A DNA stretch of 52,306 bases from Desulfovibrionaceae bacterium (GTDB lineage: Bacteria; Desulfobacterota; Desulfovibrionia; Desulfovibrionales; Desulfovibrionaceae): the NCBI GenBank assembly GCA_031082225.1, contig JAVHLG010000028.1, positions 1 to 52,306 on the forward strand, in the 5' to 3' direction. Of this stretch, positions 39,709 to 52,047 are shown piece by piece. Both the position numbers and the translations under genes were made by a program. The notes under the pieces were generated by a model that made no database searches, had not been told where the DNA came from, and saw only the letters and a list, made by a program, of their open reading frames with translations. Numbering within the stretch: the first letter of the stretch is position 1; every line of letters begins with the position of its first letter.

Positions 39709-40764
39709 ATGCGCGGCGTCACGGCACTTCTCGGACCCTTGAAATACCTGCTTCTGGCGGCGGCCCTGGCCTATCCACTGACCCCGGTCAGCGACGTCTA
39801 CGTGCTGCACGTCCTGGTCCTGATCATGGTCTACATGGTCCTGGCCATGGGCCTCAATATCATGCCCGGATTCTGCGGCCTTTTAGACCTGGGCTACGTG
39901 GGCTTCTACGGCATCGGGGCCTATACCGCCGGGCTTTTGACCCTCAACTACGACCTGTCCTTCTGGGTCATCGTGCCCCTGGCGGTGGTCAACGGGGCGC
40001 TCTGGGGCGTCATTTTGGGCGCGCCCACCCTGCGCCTGGTGGGGGACTATTTCGCCATCGTGACCTTCGGGTTTTCCGAACTGGTGGTTCTTTTCCTGAC
40101 CAACGAGATCTGGCTCACGCGCGGCCCCCTGGGGCTGCCGGGCATCGCGCCGGTGTCCCTTGACCTGTCCTGGCTCTCGACCCTGCTTCATCCCGAATGG
40201 AACTGGCGATACGATTTTTACGGTGAAACGCCGTATTACTACCTGGGGTTTCTTATGGTGACCGTCATCTACGTGGTCATGCGCCGCGTGGAGGACTCGC
40301 GCCTGGGCCGGGCCTGGCTGGCCATCCGCGAGGATCCCATGGCCGCCGCCTCCTCGGGCGTGAACCTGTTCGAATACAAGATCATCGCCTTTGCCGTGTC
40401 TTCGGGCATCGGGGCCCTGGCCGGGGCCTTTTTTGCCCGCTGGACCATGTTTCTGTCCCCGGACATGTTCAAGTTCTGGGAATCCTTCCTGGTGTTGTGC
40501 ATGGTGGTCCTGGGCGGCCTTGGCAACATCCGGGGGGCGCTCATCGGCGCGGCGGTGCTCATTTCCCTGGGCGAGGTGCTGCGGGTGGTCCTGCCGGGCC
40601 TTGGCCTTCCGGCCGAAACCCGTTTTCTGGCGTATGGGCTGATTATGGTCCTCATCATGCGTTTCCGGCCGGGCGGCTTTTTCACCGCCGTGGCCGAGAG
40701 CACCCTGACGAGCCCCCTTATCATGGACCTGCGCCGCACGCTTGCGGCGCGCAAGACCGGATAG
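39709..40764 (+). CDS. livM: Branched-chain amino acid ABC transporter permease LivM
   Basis: The 351-residue permease shows AMGLNIMPGFCGLLDLGYVGFYGIGAY, the LivM counterpart of the LivH motif, and VLGGLGNIRGALIGA in the ATPase-contact loop. About nine to ten helices are present. No clear Shine-Dalgarno precedes the ATG. livG begins 6 nt after its stop. Confidence 0.95.
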   Translation: MRGVTALLGPLKYLLLAAALAYPLTPVSDVYVLHVLVLIMVYMVLAMGLNIMPGFCGLLDLGYVGFYGIGAYTAGLLTLNYDLSFWVIVPLAVVNGALWGVILGAPTLRLVGDYFAIVTFGFSELVVLFLTNEIWLTRGPLGLPGIAPVSLDLSWLSTLLHPEWNWRYDFYGETPYYYLGFLMVTVIYVVMRRVEDSRLGRAWLAIREDPMAAASSGVNLFEYKIIAFAVSSGIGALAGAFFARWTMFLSPDMFKFWESFLVLCMVVLGGLGNIRGALIGAAVLISLGEVLRVVLPGLGLPAETRFLAYGLIMVLIMRFRPGGFFTAVAESTLTSPLIMDLRRTLAARKTG

Positions 40765-40770
40765 CGCATT

Positions 40771-41548
40771 ATGGAAGCGATTTTGCGGGTGGACGGCGTC
40801 AGCAAGAAGTTCGGGGGCCTTATGGCCTTAAGCGACGTCACCTTCGACGTGGCCCGGGGCAGGATTTTAGGGCTCATCGGCCCCAACGGCGCGGGCAAGA
40901 CCACCATGTTCAACTGCGTGGCCGGGCTGTACAGGCCCACGGAAGGGACCATCGTGTTTCGGCCCGGGGCGCGCGACCAGCAGGTGCAGGGCGAAAAGCC
41001 CGAAAAGATGACCGCCCTGGGCGTGGCCCGCACCTTCCAGAACATCCGGCTTTTTTCGTCGCTGACGGTCCTGGACAATGTGCGCATCGGCCGCCACTGC
41101 CGCACCTTTTCCAATTTTTTCGGCGCAGTCCTGCGCACCCGGGCCCAGCGGGCCGAGGAGAAGCGGATCATCGACGACGCCATGCAGTGGCTCGATTTCG
41201 TGGGACTCGGGGGAAACGCCCTGCAATCCGCCGCAAGCCTGTCCTACGGCGACCAGCGCCGCCTGGAGATCGCCCGGGCCCTGGCCACGGATCCCAAACT
41301 GCTTTTGCTCGACGAACCCGCCGCAGGCATGAACCCCAAGGAGACAGAATCCCTGGTGGATCTCGTCTACGCCATCCTGGAAAAGGACGTGACCGTGGTC
41401 CTCATCGAACACGACATGAAGCTGGTCATGCGCATCTGCGAACACCTGGTGGTCCTGGACCACGGGGTCAAGATCGCCGAGGGGGCGCCCGCCGCCATCC
41501 GGGAGAACCCCGAGGTCATCGAGGCCTATCTCGGAAAGGGCGCGGCCC

Positions 41549-41556
<8 letters not shown>
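40771..41556 (+). CDS. livG: Branched-chain amino acid ABC transporter ATPase LivG
   Basis: The 261-residue ATPase has Walker A GPNGAGKTT, the LivG-type VARTFQNIRLF Q-loop, the signature LSYGDQRRLEIARAL (with SYGDQ in place of SGGQ, as is usual for LivG) and Walker B LLLLDEPAAGMN. Its end overlaps livF by 8 nt. Confidence 0.95.
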
Positions 41557-43757
<2,201 letters not shown>

Positions 43758-43814
43758 TCCGGAAACGGCCCGGCCGGCTCCGACAACCGCACCACGCAAA
43801 GCGCCCAAAACGCC

Positions 43815-45365
43815 ATGACCCATCCGGACACCGTCGTCATCCTGGATTTCGGCTCCCAGTTCACCCAGCTCATCGCCCGCCGGGTGCGCGAGGCCGGGGT
43901 CTATTCGGAAATTCATCCCTGCACCACGCCCGTGGACAAGCTGCGGGAGCTGGCCCCCCGGGCGCTGATCCTCTCCGGCGGCCCGTCCAGCGTCATTGAG
44001 CCCGGCGCGCCCTGCCTGGACATGGGGGTCTTCGACCTGGACCTGCCGATCCTTGGCATCTGCTACGGGATGCAGCTGTTGTCCCACCTTTTGCCCGGCG
44101 GCCGGGTGGTGTCCTCCACGGATCGCGAATACGGCCGGTCGGAGTTCACCGTGACTGCGGCCACGCCGCTTTTCGAGGGCCTGCCCATGGACCGGCCGCA
44201 CACCGTGTGGATGTCCCACGGCGACCGGGTCAAGTCGCCGCCCGAGGGATTCACGGTGATCGGCTCGACCCCGACTGTGGACGTGGCGGCCATGGCCGAT
44301 CCGGCCCGGCGCATCTACGCCCTGCAGTTTCACCCCGAGGTGGCCCACACCGAGGACGGCACGCTGATTTTGCACAACTTCCTGTTCAAGATCGCCGGGC
44401 TTACCCCGGGCTGGTCCATGTCCTCCTTTGTGGCCAGCCAGGACGCCGCGCTTCGCGAGCAGATCGGCGACAAACACGTGGTCTGCGCCCTGTCGGGCGG
44501 CGTGGACTCCACCGTGGTCGCGGTCATGCTGCATCGGGCCATCGGCAAGCGCCTGCACTGCATCTTCGTGGACAACGGCCTTTTGCGCCTCAATGAAGGC
44601 GAAGAGGTGGCGGCCTACCTGCGCGAGCACTTTGATTTGAACCTCATCCACGTCAAGGCGGCGGACCTTTTCCTGTCGCTTCTGGCCGGGGTCACGGACC
44701 CCGAGGAGAAGCGCAAGATCATCGGCCGCACGTTTATCGAGGTCTTCGAGCGCGAAGCCAAGAAACTCCCGGGCGTGGAGTTTCTGGCTCAAGGCACGCT
44801 GTATCCCGACGTGATCGAGTCCGTGTCGTTTAAGGGGCCGTCGGCGGTCATCAAAAGCCACCACAACGTGGGCGGGCTGCCGGACATCATGAAGCTGTCT
44901 CTGGTTGAGCCCTTGCGCGAGCTGTTCAAGGACGAGGTGCGCAAGGTGGCGGTGGAGCTCGGACTGCCGGACTTCATCATCTGGCGGCACCCCTTCCCCG
45001 GCCCGGGCCTGGCCATCCGCATCATCGGCGAGGTCACGCCGGAGCGCCTGGACATCCTGCGCCGGGCGGATAAGATCGTGCAGGCCGAGCTTCTGGCCTC
45101 GGACTGGTACCGCAAGGTGTGGCAGGGATTTGCGGTGCTTTTGCCGCTGAAAACCGTGGGCGTCATGGGCGACGACCGCACCTATGAGAGCGTGTGCGCC
45201 GTGCGGGTGGTGGACAGCCTGGACGCCATGACCGCCGACTGGTCCCGGGTGCCTTCCGAGATCCTGGCCACCATCTCGAACAGGATCATCAACGAGGTCA
45301 AGGGGATAAACCGGGTGGTGCTGGACATCTCCTCCAAACCGCCAAGCACCATCGAGTGGGAATAG
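43815..45365 (+). CDS. guaA: GMP synthase (glutamine-hydrolysing)
   Basis: GuaA converts XMP to GMP using glutamine and ATP. The 516-residue protein has the glutaminase domain with Cys83 in GICYGMQLL and the His/Glu pair in [11 protein letters not shown]. The ATP pyrophosphatase loop [13 protein letters not shown] follows, and the dimerisation domain ends in [14 protein letters not shown]. Length and motifs are complete. It is followed after 34 nt by the tat gene. Confidence 0.97.
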   Translation: MTHPDTVVILDFGSQFTQLIARRVREAGVYSEIHPCTTPVDKLRELAPRALILSGGPSSVIEPGAPCLDMGVFDLDLPILGICYGMQLLSHLLPGGRVVSSTDREYGRSEFTVTAATPLFEGLPMDRPHTVWMSHGDRVKSPPEGFTVIGSTPTVDVAAMADPARRIYALQFHPEVAHTEDGTLILHNFLFKIAGLTPGWSMSSFVASQDAALREQIGDKHVVCALSGGVDSTVVAVMLHRAIGKRLHCIFVDNGLLRLNEGEEVAAYLREHFDLNLIHVKAADLFLSLLAGVTDPEEKRKIIGRTFIEVFEREAKKLPGVEFLAQGTLYPDVIESVSFKGPSAVIKSHHNVGGLPDIMKLSLVEPLRELFKDEVRKVAVELGLPDFIIWRHPFPGPGLAIRIIGEVTPERLDILRRADKIVQAELLASDWYRKVWQGFAVLLPLKTVGVMGDDRTYESVCAVRVVDSLDAMTADWSRVPSEILATISNRIINEVKGINRVVLDISSKPPSTIEWE

Positions 45366-45399
45366 ACCGGACGCACAAGCGCCCAAAACGGGAAGACAT

Positions 45400-45720
45400 A
45401 TGTTCGGCATTGGCACGACGGAACTGTTGGTCATATTGGTGGTGGCGCTTATCGTCATCGGCCCAAGCAAGCTGCCCGACGTGATGCGCACCATCGGCAA
45501 GGGCCTGGCGGAATTCCGCCGGGTGAGCACCGATGTGAAGAGCACGCTGGAGGCCGAGGTGCAACGGGCCGAGGACACCAAGCGCAAGGAAGAGGCCAAG
45601 AAGGAACTTTTTCCGGAAAAAGAGGCGGCAGCACCCGAGGCGGCCACTTCGGAGGCCAAAGCGGAAGCGCCCGCCGAAACGCCCGCCGCCGCGCCCGCTG
45701 CGGACAAACAGACGGCCTGA
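45400..45720 (+). CDS. tatB: Sec-independent protein translocase TatA/TatB-family subunit, TatB-like
   Basis: The 106-residue protein has the Tat N-terminal helix with Glu8 (FGIGTTELLVILVVALIVIGPSKLP), an amphipathic helix (DVMRTIGKGLAEFRRV) and an Ala/Glu-rich C-terminal tail. Glu at position 8 and the GPSKLP hinge favour TatB over TatA. TatB helps recognise twin-arginine signal peptides with TatC. No tatC is adjacent. Its place between guaA and hisB is not functionally explained. Confidence 0.85.
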   Translation: MFGIGTTELLVILVVALIVIGPSKLPDVMRTIGKGLAEFRRVSTDVKSTLEAEVQRAEDTKRKEEAKKELFPEKEAAAPEAATSEAKAEAPAETPAAAPAADKQTA

Positions 45721-45741
45721 GCGGCCGTCGCCAGGGAGCCC

Positions 45742-46338
45742 ATGGACATGACCGAGCGAAGGGCCCGCATCGAGCGCAAGACCGCCGAGACCGAGGTGGC
45801 CGTGGCGCTTTGCCTGGACGGCCAGGGCCGCACCCGGTGCGACACGGGGTATGCCTTTGCCGACCACATGCTGACGCTTCTCGGGTTCTGGGCCGGGTTC
45901 GACCTGGAGGCGACCTGCCGGGGCGACCATGAGGTGGACGCCCACCACAGCCTGGAGGACGTGGGGCTGGCCCTGGGCCAGGCCCTGCTTGCAGCCGCCG
46001 GGGACCGGGCGGGCATCGAGCGGGTGGGACATGCCCGGGTACCCATGGACGAGGCCCTGGCCGAGGTCACTGTGGACCTTTCAGGCCGCCCGTATCTGGT
46101 CTATCTTGAGAACACCCTGCCCGCCGTGGTGGCGGGCGAGGAAAAGGACCTGTGGCGGGAATTTTTCAAGTCCCTGGCCATGAGTGCGAAAATGAACCTT
46201 CATGTCTGCTTCGTCTATGGCCAAAACGGCCATCACCAGCTCGAAGCCGCGTTCAAGGCGCTGGGAATGGCCCTGCGCCGGGCTTTGGCCGCCGGGAGAA
46301 CCGGCGTGCCCAGCACCAAAGGGAGCCTCGACCGATGA
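45742..46338 (+). CDS. hisB: Imidazoleglycerol-phosphate dehydratase
   Basis: HisB removes water from imidazole glycerol phosphate in histidine synthesis. The 198-residue, single-function enzyme has the metal motifs [16 protein letters not shown] and [13 protein letters not shown], with the C-terminal STKGSL. GGGAG precedes the ATG at 45742; a second in-frame ATG at 45748 is possible. Its stop codon overlaps the next start (ATGA). Confidence 0.95.
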   Translation: MDMTERRARIERKTAETEVAVALCLDGQGRTRCDTGYAFADHMLTLLGFWAGFDLEATCRGDHEVDAHHSLEDVGLALGQALLAAAGDRAGIERVGHARVPMDEALAEVTVDLSGRPYLVYLENTLPAVVAGEEKDLWREFFKSLAMSAKMNLHVCFVYGQNGHHQLEAAFKALGMALRRALAAGRTGVPSTKGSLDR

Positions 46339-46988
46339 ACACCATGCCGCTCAAACGCCTGCTTGTGGTCGCCGCCGTGGCGCTTCTGGTATTTTCCCTG
46401 GGGTGCAAACGCAAGGCCCCGCAGAGCGCCGTTTCCCAGGAGGCCACGGTGGCCGTGGCCCCGTTTTCCAATCCCCGGGCCGAGTTCGAGCTGTTGGCCG
46501 GATTTTTGCCGGAAGACGCCCCGGCCGTGAGCGAGGGGGTTCCGGGCAAACTTGACGAGGTGTTTTCCGGCGTGTTGGCCAAGGGAGCCAAGACCCCGGT
46601 TTTCGGCCCGTCCAGGATAGCCGCCTGCCAGAAGACCGAGCCCCGAGAGGACGCGGGGGGGCGGTTGGGAACCCTGCGCAACTGGCAGGAGATAGGCCGG
46701 TGCGCCGGGGCGGACTATGTGGTCGTGCCCCAGGTTCTGGCCTGGCGGGAGCGCGAGGGCTCGGCCATGGGAACCACCGTGTCCGCCGCCGTGGTCATCA
46801 ATTTTTATCTTTTGGATGTCAAAACCGGCGGGATGGTCAAGTTCTTCCATTTCGACGAGGAGCAGATCGCCCTGGCCGACAACCTGCTTGACGCCAAAAA
46901 GTTCATCGACCGCAAGGGACGCTGGCTGACGGCCTACGAGCTGGCTGCCGAGGGCATGCGCGCGGCCCTGGAGGAGTTCGGGTTGTGA
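46335..46988 (+). CDS. Lipoprotein of unknown function between hisB and hisA
   Basis: The 217-residue protein has a lipoprotein signal ending at a lipobox-like FSLGC (Cys24), then a mature domain with [11 protein letters not shown] and a Cys-containing middle ([25 protein letters not shown]). The pattern of a hydrophobic strand followed by GADYVVVPQ resembles outer-membrane-associated lipoproteins that assemble curli or related structures (CsgG/LpoB-like), but identity is weak. It overlaps both neighbours (ATGA with hisB, GTGA with hisA), so it is translated with the his genes although no link to histidine synthesis is evident. Confidence 0.7.
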   Translation: MNTMPLKRLLVVAAVALLVFSLGCKRKAPQSAVSQEATVAVAPFSNPRAEFELLAGFLPEDAPAVSEGVPGKLDEVFSGVLAKGAKTPVFGPSRIAACQKTEPREDAGGRLGTLRNWQEIGRCAGADYVVVPQVLAWREREGSAMGTTVSAAVVINFYLLDVKTGGMVKFFHFDEEQIALADNLLDAKKFIDRKGRWLTAYELAAEGMRAALEEFGL

Positions 46989-47713
46989 TCGTCTATCCGG
47001 CCATCGACTTGAAAGACGGACGGTGCGTGCGGCTGCGCCAGGGCCGGGAAGACGACGTGACCGTTTTCTCCGAGGATCCCGAGGCCATGGCCCATCATTG
47101 GGCGGAACTCGGGGCCTTGTGGCTGCATGTGGTGGATCTGGACGGGGCCTTCTCCGGCATCCCCAAAAACGCGCCGCTTATCGGACGCATCTGCACAAGC
47201 CTGGACATCCCGGTGCAGCTCGGGGGCGGCATCCGCGACCTGTCCGTGGCCGAGGCCTACCTGGACGCCGGGGTGCGGCGCATCCTCATCGGCACCATGG
47301 CCATCACCGACCCGGACGGCTTCGGCGAGATCGTCCGGGCCCTGCCCGGCCGGGTGGGGGTGTCGCTCGACGCCGATGACGGCCGCCTCAAGATCCGGGG
47401 CTGGGTGGACGACGCCGGGCTTGGCGTGGAGGACGTGCTGCCGCGTTTGGAAGACCAGGGCGTGGCCTTTCTGGTCTATACCGACATCAGCCGCGACGGC
47501 ATGCAGACCGGGGTGAACATCCCGGCCATGGAGCGCCTGCTGTCCCTGACGCGGCTTCCGGTCATCGCCGCAGGCGGGGTGGCCACCATGGACGACGTCA
47601 CGGCCCTGGCCCCCCTGGCGAAAAAGGGGCTGGACGGGGTCATCAGCGGCCGGGCCATCTACGCCGGGACGCTGGATTTCAAGGCCGCCGCCGCCTTCGC
47701 CGCGAGCCTGTAG
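46985..47713 (+). CDS. hisA: ProFAR isomerase (HisA)
   Basis: HisA isomerises ProFAR to PRFAR in histidine synthesis. The 242-residue TIM barrel has catalytic Asp8 in [32 protein letters not shown] (second catalytic Asp region) and IAAGGV for phosphate binding. It starts at GTG 46985, overlapping the lipoprotein stop codon. It is the last gene of the guaB-to-hisA block. Confidence 0.96.
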   Translation: MIVYPAIDLKDGRCVRLRQGREDDVTVFSEDPEAMAHHWAELGALWLHVVDLDGAFSGIPKNAPLIGRICTSLDIPVQLGGGIRDLSVAEAYLDAGVRRILIGTMAITDPDGFGEIVRALPGRVGVSLDADDGRLKIRGWVDDAGLGVEDVLPRLEDQGVAFLVYTDISRDGMQTGVNIPAMERLLSLTRLPVIAAGGVATMDDVTALAPLAKKGLDGVISGRAIYAGTLDFKAAAAFAASL

Positions 47714-47769
47714 ACCGATGTGAACCGACCGTCGGCATGCCTGATCCGGGCGTGTCGGCAGGCTTGACA

Positions 47770-47784
47770 TGAAAATGAGAATCA
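47770..47784 (+). promoter_or_regulatory. Fur-box-like site upstream of a metal-binding protein gene
   Basis: TGAAAAT-G-AGAATCA fits the 7-1-7 Fur pattern (TGATAAT-N-ATTATCA) at 11 of 14 half-site positions and also reads as GAAAAT-GAGAAT repeats. TTGACA (47764-47769) abuts it, which would let a repressor cover the promoter. It is about 95 bp upstream of the HMA-domain gene. Metal control is inferred. Confidence 0.5.
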
Positions 47785-47878
47785 CCTTCCCCACGTCCCG
47801 GGGCGCAAGGCCCGGAGCGCTTGACAGGGAAGGGCAACCGCGCCGCCCAAGGCTGCGCGTCGTGTGAGGAGCGCGCCC

Positions 47879-48082
47879 ATGCCCAGCATCGAAGTCAAGG
47901 GGATGTCCTGCAACCACTGCGTGATGAACGTGACCAAGACCCTGTCGGCCCTGCCCGGGGTATCCAACGTGGCCGTGGACCTGGCTGCCGGGCTGGCCAC
48001 CTTCGACGCCGCGGCCCTCGACCCCAAGGCCGTGCGCGAGGCCATCGCCAAAATCGGTTTCGAGCCGGGCGAGGTGAAATAG
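47879..48082 (+). CDS. Heavy-metal-associated (CopZ-like) metallochaperone
   Basis: The 67-residue protein is a single HMA domain: MPSIEVKGMSCNHC with the metal-binding Cys11 and Cys14 in MxCxxC, then a ferredoxin-like beta-alpha-beta-beta-alpha-beta fold ending KIGFEPGEVK. Such proteins carry Cu(I) or other soft metals to P-type ATPases. GAGGAG lies 8 nt before the ATG. A methyltransferase gene starts 7 nt after its stop codon. Confidence 0.92.
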   Translation: MPSIEVKGMSCNHCVMNVTKTLSALPGVSNVAVDLAAGLATFDAAALDPKAVREAIAKIGFEPGEVK

Positions 48083-48089
48083 CCGGGCC

Positions 48090-48764
48090 ATGGCGAATGC
48101 CTATTGGAAGACCGCAGGCCGGGTTCCGTCCACCCTGGACGTGGACCCGGCCTTTGCCGCATTGATCGGGCCGGGCGACTCCCTCCTGGACATGGGCTGC
48201 GGAGACGGACGGAGCCTGGCTGAGATGGCCGAAAGGCCGGAATGCGGGCGGGGGGTCGGAAGGGTCGGTCCCGCGCCCCTGTGGGCCGGTGTGGACGTCA
48301 ATCCGCCGGGCCTTCGGGCGGCGATGGCCCGGGGTCTGCCTGGTGTGGCGTTCGTGCAGGGTGATCTGGGACGCCTGCCCTTTGCCGCGAAATGCTTCGA
48401 CTATGGCGTGATGCATGCCGTGCTGACCACCCTGGAGACGCCCGGCACGCGCCTGGCCGTGCTTTGCGAGGCGGCCCGGGTGCTGCGCCGCGGGCTGTCG
48501 TTTTCGGATTTTCTCCTGACCCCCGGAATTCCCCTGTACCGGGAACGCTACCAGCGGGGGTTCGTCGAAACAGGCGAGCAGGGCACCTTCCGGGTCATGG
48601 AAAATGACCGCCATCTGTACACCGCCCATCACTATACCCTTGAAGAACTTCGGGAACTTTTTCAGGCGGCGGGTTTTCACACCCTGCAGATGCGCCGCGT
48701 CACATCCCGGACCCGCTCCGGAAACGAGATCAACGGCGTGGTGGGCATGGCTTTTCACTCCTGA
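48090..48764 (+). CDS. Class I SAM-dependent methyltransferase
   Basis: The 224-residue protein has the SAM-binding motif LLDMGCGDG (about 32-40), an acidic second motif (WAGVDVNPPGL) and a later GDLGRLPFAAKCFDY region typical of small-molecule methyltransferases. The substrate is unknown. It lies 7 nt after the HMA gene, so the two are probably co-transcribed, perhaps as part of a metal-stress or arsenic-type response; this is a guess from context. The last residues include a conserved-looking INGVVGMAF. Confidence 0.8.
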   Translation: MANAYWKTAGRVPSTLDVDPAFAALIGPGDSLLDMGCGDGRSLAEMAERPECGRGVGRVGPAPLWAGVDVNPPGLRAAMARGLPGVAFVQGDLGRLPFAAKCFDYGVMHAVLTTLETPGTRLAVLCEAARVLRRGLSFSDFLLTPGIPLYRERYQRGFVETGEQGTFRVMENDRHLYTAHHYTLEELRELFQAAGFHTLQMRRVTSRTRSGNEINGVVGMAFHS

Positions 48765-48959
48765 CACGTCATTATTTTCACATTGCCGTCTCGAAAAATT
48801 GTCCTGATAATCCGGATTGTTCAGCGTCTTTTCCGGGCCAGCGCCCTGGCTGGTCAGAAAAAAAGCCGTAAAAAGCCCGGACAATCCCTTTCCTTTCCGC
48901 CGGTCCTCGCTTATCTTTTCCGGCCCGGTGTGGAAATTTCACCCATTCCCGAGAGGGGC

Positions 48960-48988
48960 TTGACAGAGGCTCACGAATCACCTAAATG
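48960..48988 (+). promoter_or_regulatory. Promoter of the str (ribosomal protein) operon
   Basis: TTGACA (48960-48965) and TAAATG (48983-48988) are spaced 17 nt apart, 36 nt before the rpsL start codon. The upstream 48765-48959 segment holds no gene; it has complementary GGATTGT/ACAATCC words about 60 bp apart and a CCAGC/GCTGG stem at 48838-48853. Confidence 0.65.
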
Positions 48989-49024
48989 CCTCCGTCTTTG
49001 TCATTAAAAGTTACGGAGAAGGCT

Positions 49025-49396
49025 ATGCCCACGATCAACCAGCTCATTCGCAAGGGGCGCGCCCAGGTCGCCAAACGCCGGAAAACCCCGGCCCTGCAGG
49101 CCTGCCCCCAGCGCCGGGGCGTGTGCACCCGCGTGTACACCACCACGCCCAAGAAGCCCAACTCGGCCTTGCGCAAAGTGGCCCGCGTGCGTCTCACCAA
49201 CGGCATTGAAGTGACCTCGTACATTCCCGGCGAGGGCCATAACCTCCAGGAGCACTCCGTGGTCATGATCCGGGGCGGCCGCGTCAAGGACATTCCGGGC
49301 GTGCGCTACCACATCATCCGGGGCACCCTGGATACGGCCGGGGTTGGCGACCGTCGTCAGAGCCGGTCCAAGTACGGCGCCAAACGGCCCAAGTAA
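49025..49396 (+). CDS. rpsL: 30S ribosomal protein S12
   Basis: S12 of the small subunit guards decoding accuracy. The 123-residue protein has the standard [20 protein letters not shown] and [21 protein letters not shown] sequences, with the lysines of the streptomycin-sensitive type. CGGAG lies 6 nt upstream of the ATG at 49025. It is the first gene of the str operon. Confidence 0.98.
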   Translation: MPTINQLIRKGRAQVAKRRKTPALQACPQRRGVCTRVYTTTPKKPNSALRKVARVRLTNGIEVTSYIPGEGHNLQEHSVVMIRGGRVKDIPGVRYHIIRGTLDTAGVGDRRQSRSKYGAKRPK

Positions 49397-49438
49397 GAAC
49401 GATCCACAGAAGACCGTAAGGACAAGGAGTGATGGCGT

Positions 49439-49909
49439 ATGCCTCGTAAAGGCCCCGTCCCCAAGAGATCCGTGCTGCCCGATCCCAGATATGGCAGCCA
49501 GCTGATCACCAAGTTCATCAACCGGCTGATGCACGACGGCGAAAAAAGCGTCGCCGAAGGCCTGTTCTACCGGGCCGTCGACGTGTTGGCCGAGAAGGCC
49601 GGCGAAGACCCCTTGAAGGCCTTTGAAAAGGCCCTGGGCAATGTGCGGCCGCACATGGAAGTCAAGCCCCGCCGGGTCGGCGGCGCGACCTACCAGGTTC
49701 CCATGGAGGTGCGCCCCGAGCGCCAGGTTACCCTGGCCATCCGCTGGGTCATCAATTATGCCCGCTCGCGCGGCGAGAAAGGCATGGCCGACAAACTGTC
49801 CGGGGAACTCCTGGATGCCTATAACAATCGCGGCGGGGCGGTGAAGAAGCGCGAAGACACTCACCGCATGGCCGAGGCCAACAAGGCCTTCGCCCATTAC
49901 CGCTGGTAG
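49439..49909 (+). CDS. rpsG: 30S ribosomal protein S7
   Basis: S7 organises the 3' domain of 16S rRNA. The 156-residue protein has [27 protein letters not shown] and [20 protein letters not shown]-like ending (here [20 protein letters not shown]). AAGGAG is 9 nt before the ATG. An out-of-frame ATG 7 nt upstream opens a five-codon frame that stops at 49449, overlapping the S7 start; it is probably incidental. Confidence 0.98.
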   Translation: MPRKGPVPKRSVLPDPRYGSQLITKFINRLMHDGEKSVAEGLFYRAVDVLAEKAGEDPLKAFEKALGNVRPHMEVKPRRVGGATYQVPMEVRPERQVTLAIRWVINYARSRGEKGMADKLSGELLDAYNNRGGAVKKREDTHRMAEANKAFAHYRW

Positions 49910-49920
49910 CGGAGATTTTC

Positions 49921-51993
49921 GTGTCCAAGCCCGTACCTATTGAGCGGCAACGCAATATTGGCATCATGGCCCACATCGATGCCGGGAAGACCACGACCAC
50001 GGAGAGAATTCTCTTCTATACCGGCGTGTCCCACAAGATCGGGGAAGTCCATGACGGCCAGGCCACCATGGACTGGATGGTCCAGGAGCAGGAGCGCGGC
50101 ATCACCATCACCTCCGCCGCCACCACCTGTTTCTGGCGTGACCATCGCATCAACATCATAGACACCCCGGGGCACGTCGATTTCACCATCGAGGTGGAAC
50201 GTTCCCTCCGGGTTCTCGACGGGGCTGTGGCCGTGTTCGACGCCGTGGCCGGGGTCGAGCCCCAGACCGAGACCGTGTGGCGGCAGGCCGAGCGCTACAA
50301 CGTGCCGCGCATGAGCTTCGTCAACAAGATGGACCGCGTGGGCGCGGACTTCTTCCGTTGCGTGGACATGATCCGTGACCGCCTGGGCGCCAAGCCCGTG
50401 CCCTTGCAGATCCCCATCGGCTCCGAGGAGAATTTCCTGGGAGTGGTGGATCTTATTCGCGGCAAGGCCATCTATTTCGACGACAGCACCAAGGGTCGCG
50501 AATTCGTCGAAAAAGACATTCCCGCCGAGATGGCGGAGCGTTACGACGAATTGCGGCTGTCCATGTTGGAGGCCGTGGCCGAGGAAGACGACAGTCTGCT
50601 GGAAAAATATCTCGGCGGCGAGGAAATCTCCCCCGAAGTCCTGGTGACGGCCATTCGCAAGGCCACCATCGGACTGTCCATCTGCCCGGTTTTGTGCGGC
50701 TCCGCCTTCAAGAACAAGGGTGTGCAGCCCCTGCTCGACGCGGTGGTCGATTATCTGCCGTCTCCGTTGGACATCCCCCCGGTCGTCGGCACGGATCCCG
50801 ATTATCCGGACAAGCAGATCGAATGCCCCTGCGATCCGAAGAAACCGCTGGCCGCCCTGGCCTTCAAACTCATGTCCGACCCCTTTGTGGGCCACCTGAC
50901 CTTTTTGCGCCTGTACTCCGGCCGCATCGAATCGGGCATGACCGTGGTCAACGCTAATACCGGCAAGAAGGAACGCGTGGGGCGTCTGCTCCAGATGCAC
51001 GCCAACAAGCGTGAAGATATCAAGTCAGCAGAAGCCGGCGACATCGTGGCCGCCGTGGGCATGAAGATCACCAGCACCGGCGACACCTTGTGCGAAGTGG
51101 GCAAGGGCGTGAAGCTGGAGTCCCTGACCATTCCCGAGCCGGTCATCGAGGTGGCCATCGAGCCCAAGACCAAGGCTGACCGCGACGCCCTGTCCCAGGC
51201 CCTGGCCAAACTCGCCAAGGAAGACCCGTCGTTTCGGGTCAAGGGCGACGAGGAGTCCGGGCAGACCCTGATTGCGGGCATGGGTGAACTGCACCTGGAA
51301 ATCATCGTGGACCGCCTCATGCGCGAATTCGGGGTCAACGCCAACGTGGGCCAGCCCCAGGTGGCCTATCGCGAGACCATCACCAAGTCCGTCAAGCACG
51401 AGAACCGCTACGTCAAGCAGACTGGCGGTCGGGGACAGTACGGCCACGTGGTCATCGAAATCGGACCCAAGGAAGACGGCGGCTACGAGTTCGTCAACTC
51501 CATCGTGGGCGGCGTCATCCCCAAGGAATACATTCCCGCCGTGGACAAGGGCATGCAAAACGCCATGAAGTCCGGCGTGCTGGCCGGGTTCCCGGTGGTG
51601 GACATCCGGGCCGAACTGACGTTTGGCTCCTATCACGAAGTGGATTCTTCCGAGCAGGCCTTCTATATCTGCGCCTCCCAGGCCTTCAAGGAAGCCGTGC
51701 AAAAGGCCGGGCCGGTGCTCCTCGAACCGATCATGATGGTCGAGGTGGTCACCCCGGACGAATACCTGGGCGAGGTCATGGGCGACCTCAACGGCCGTCG
51801 CGGCCGGGTGTCCAAGCTCGACGCGCGTCCCGGGGCCCAGATCATCAGCGCCCACGTGCCCCTGTCCCAGATGTTCGGCTACGCGACCGATCTGCGTTCC
51901 CGCACCCAGGGCCGGGCCACGTTCAGCATGCAGTTTGACCACTACGAAAAGGTTCCCGCCAGCTTGGCCGAGGAACTGGTGAAAAAGAAATAA
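49921..51993 (+). CDS. fusA: Elongation factor G
   Basis: EF-G drives ribosomal translocation with GTP. The 690-residue protein has G1 AHIDAGKT (17-24), DTPGHVDF for G3, NKMDRVGA for G4, and the later EF-G domains through [20 protein letters not shown]. It starts at GTG 49921 with CGGAG upstream. Only one EF-G gene is in view; no mutations of the fusidic acid type can be judged here. Confidence 0.98.
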   Translation: MSKPVPIERQRNIGIMAHIDAGKTTTTERILFYTGVSHKIGEVHDGQATMDWMVQEQERGITITSAATTCFWRDHRINIIDTPGHVDFTIEVERSLRVLDGAVAVFDAVAGVEPQTETVWRQAERYNVPRMSFVNKMDRVGADFFRCVDMIRDRLGAKPVPLQIPIGSEENFLGVVDLIRGKAIYFDDSTKGREFVEKDIPAEMAERYDELRLSMLEAVAEEDDSLLEKYLGGEEISPEVLVTAIRKATIGLSICPVLCGSAFKNKGVQPLLDAVVDYLPSPLDIPPVVGTDPDYPDKQIECPCDPKKPLAALAFKLMSDPFVGHLTFLRLYSGRIESGMTVVNANTGKKERVGRLLQMHANKREDIKSAEAGDIVAAVGMKITSTGDTLCEVGKGVKLESLTIPEPVIEVAIEPKTKADRDALSQALAKLAKEDPSFRVKGDEESGQTLIAGMGELHLEIIVDRLMREFGVNANVGQPQVAYRETITKSVKHENRYVKQTGGRGQYGHVVIEIGPKEDGGYEFVNSIVGGVIPKEYIPAVDKGMQNAMKSGVLAGFPVVDIRAELTFGSYHEVDSSEQAFYICASQAFKEAVQKAGPVLLEPIMMVEVVTPDEYLGEVMGDLNGRRGRVSKLDARPGAQIISAHVPLSQMFGYATDLRSRTQGRATFSMQFDHYEKVPASLAEELVKKK

Positions 51994-52047
51994 GACGCCC
52001 TAGGCGAGACAACCGACCACACGACCAAAAAAGCGCAGGGGGAAACC

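Noticed and set aside
49432-49449. Five-codon upstream frame overlapping the rpsG start
   Set aside because: Its ATG is only 2 nt from the AAGGAG, too close for efficient initiation, and no regulatory precedent was recognised.
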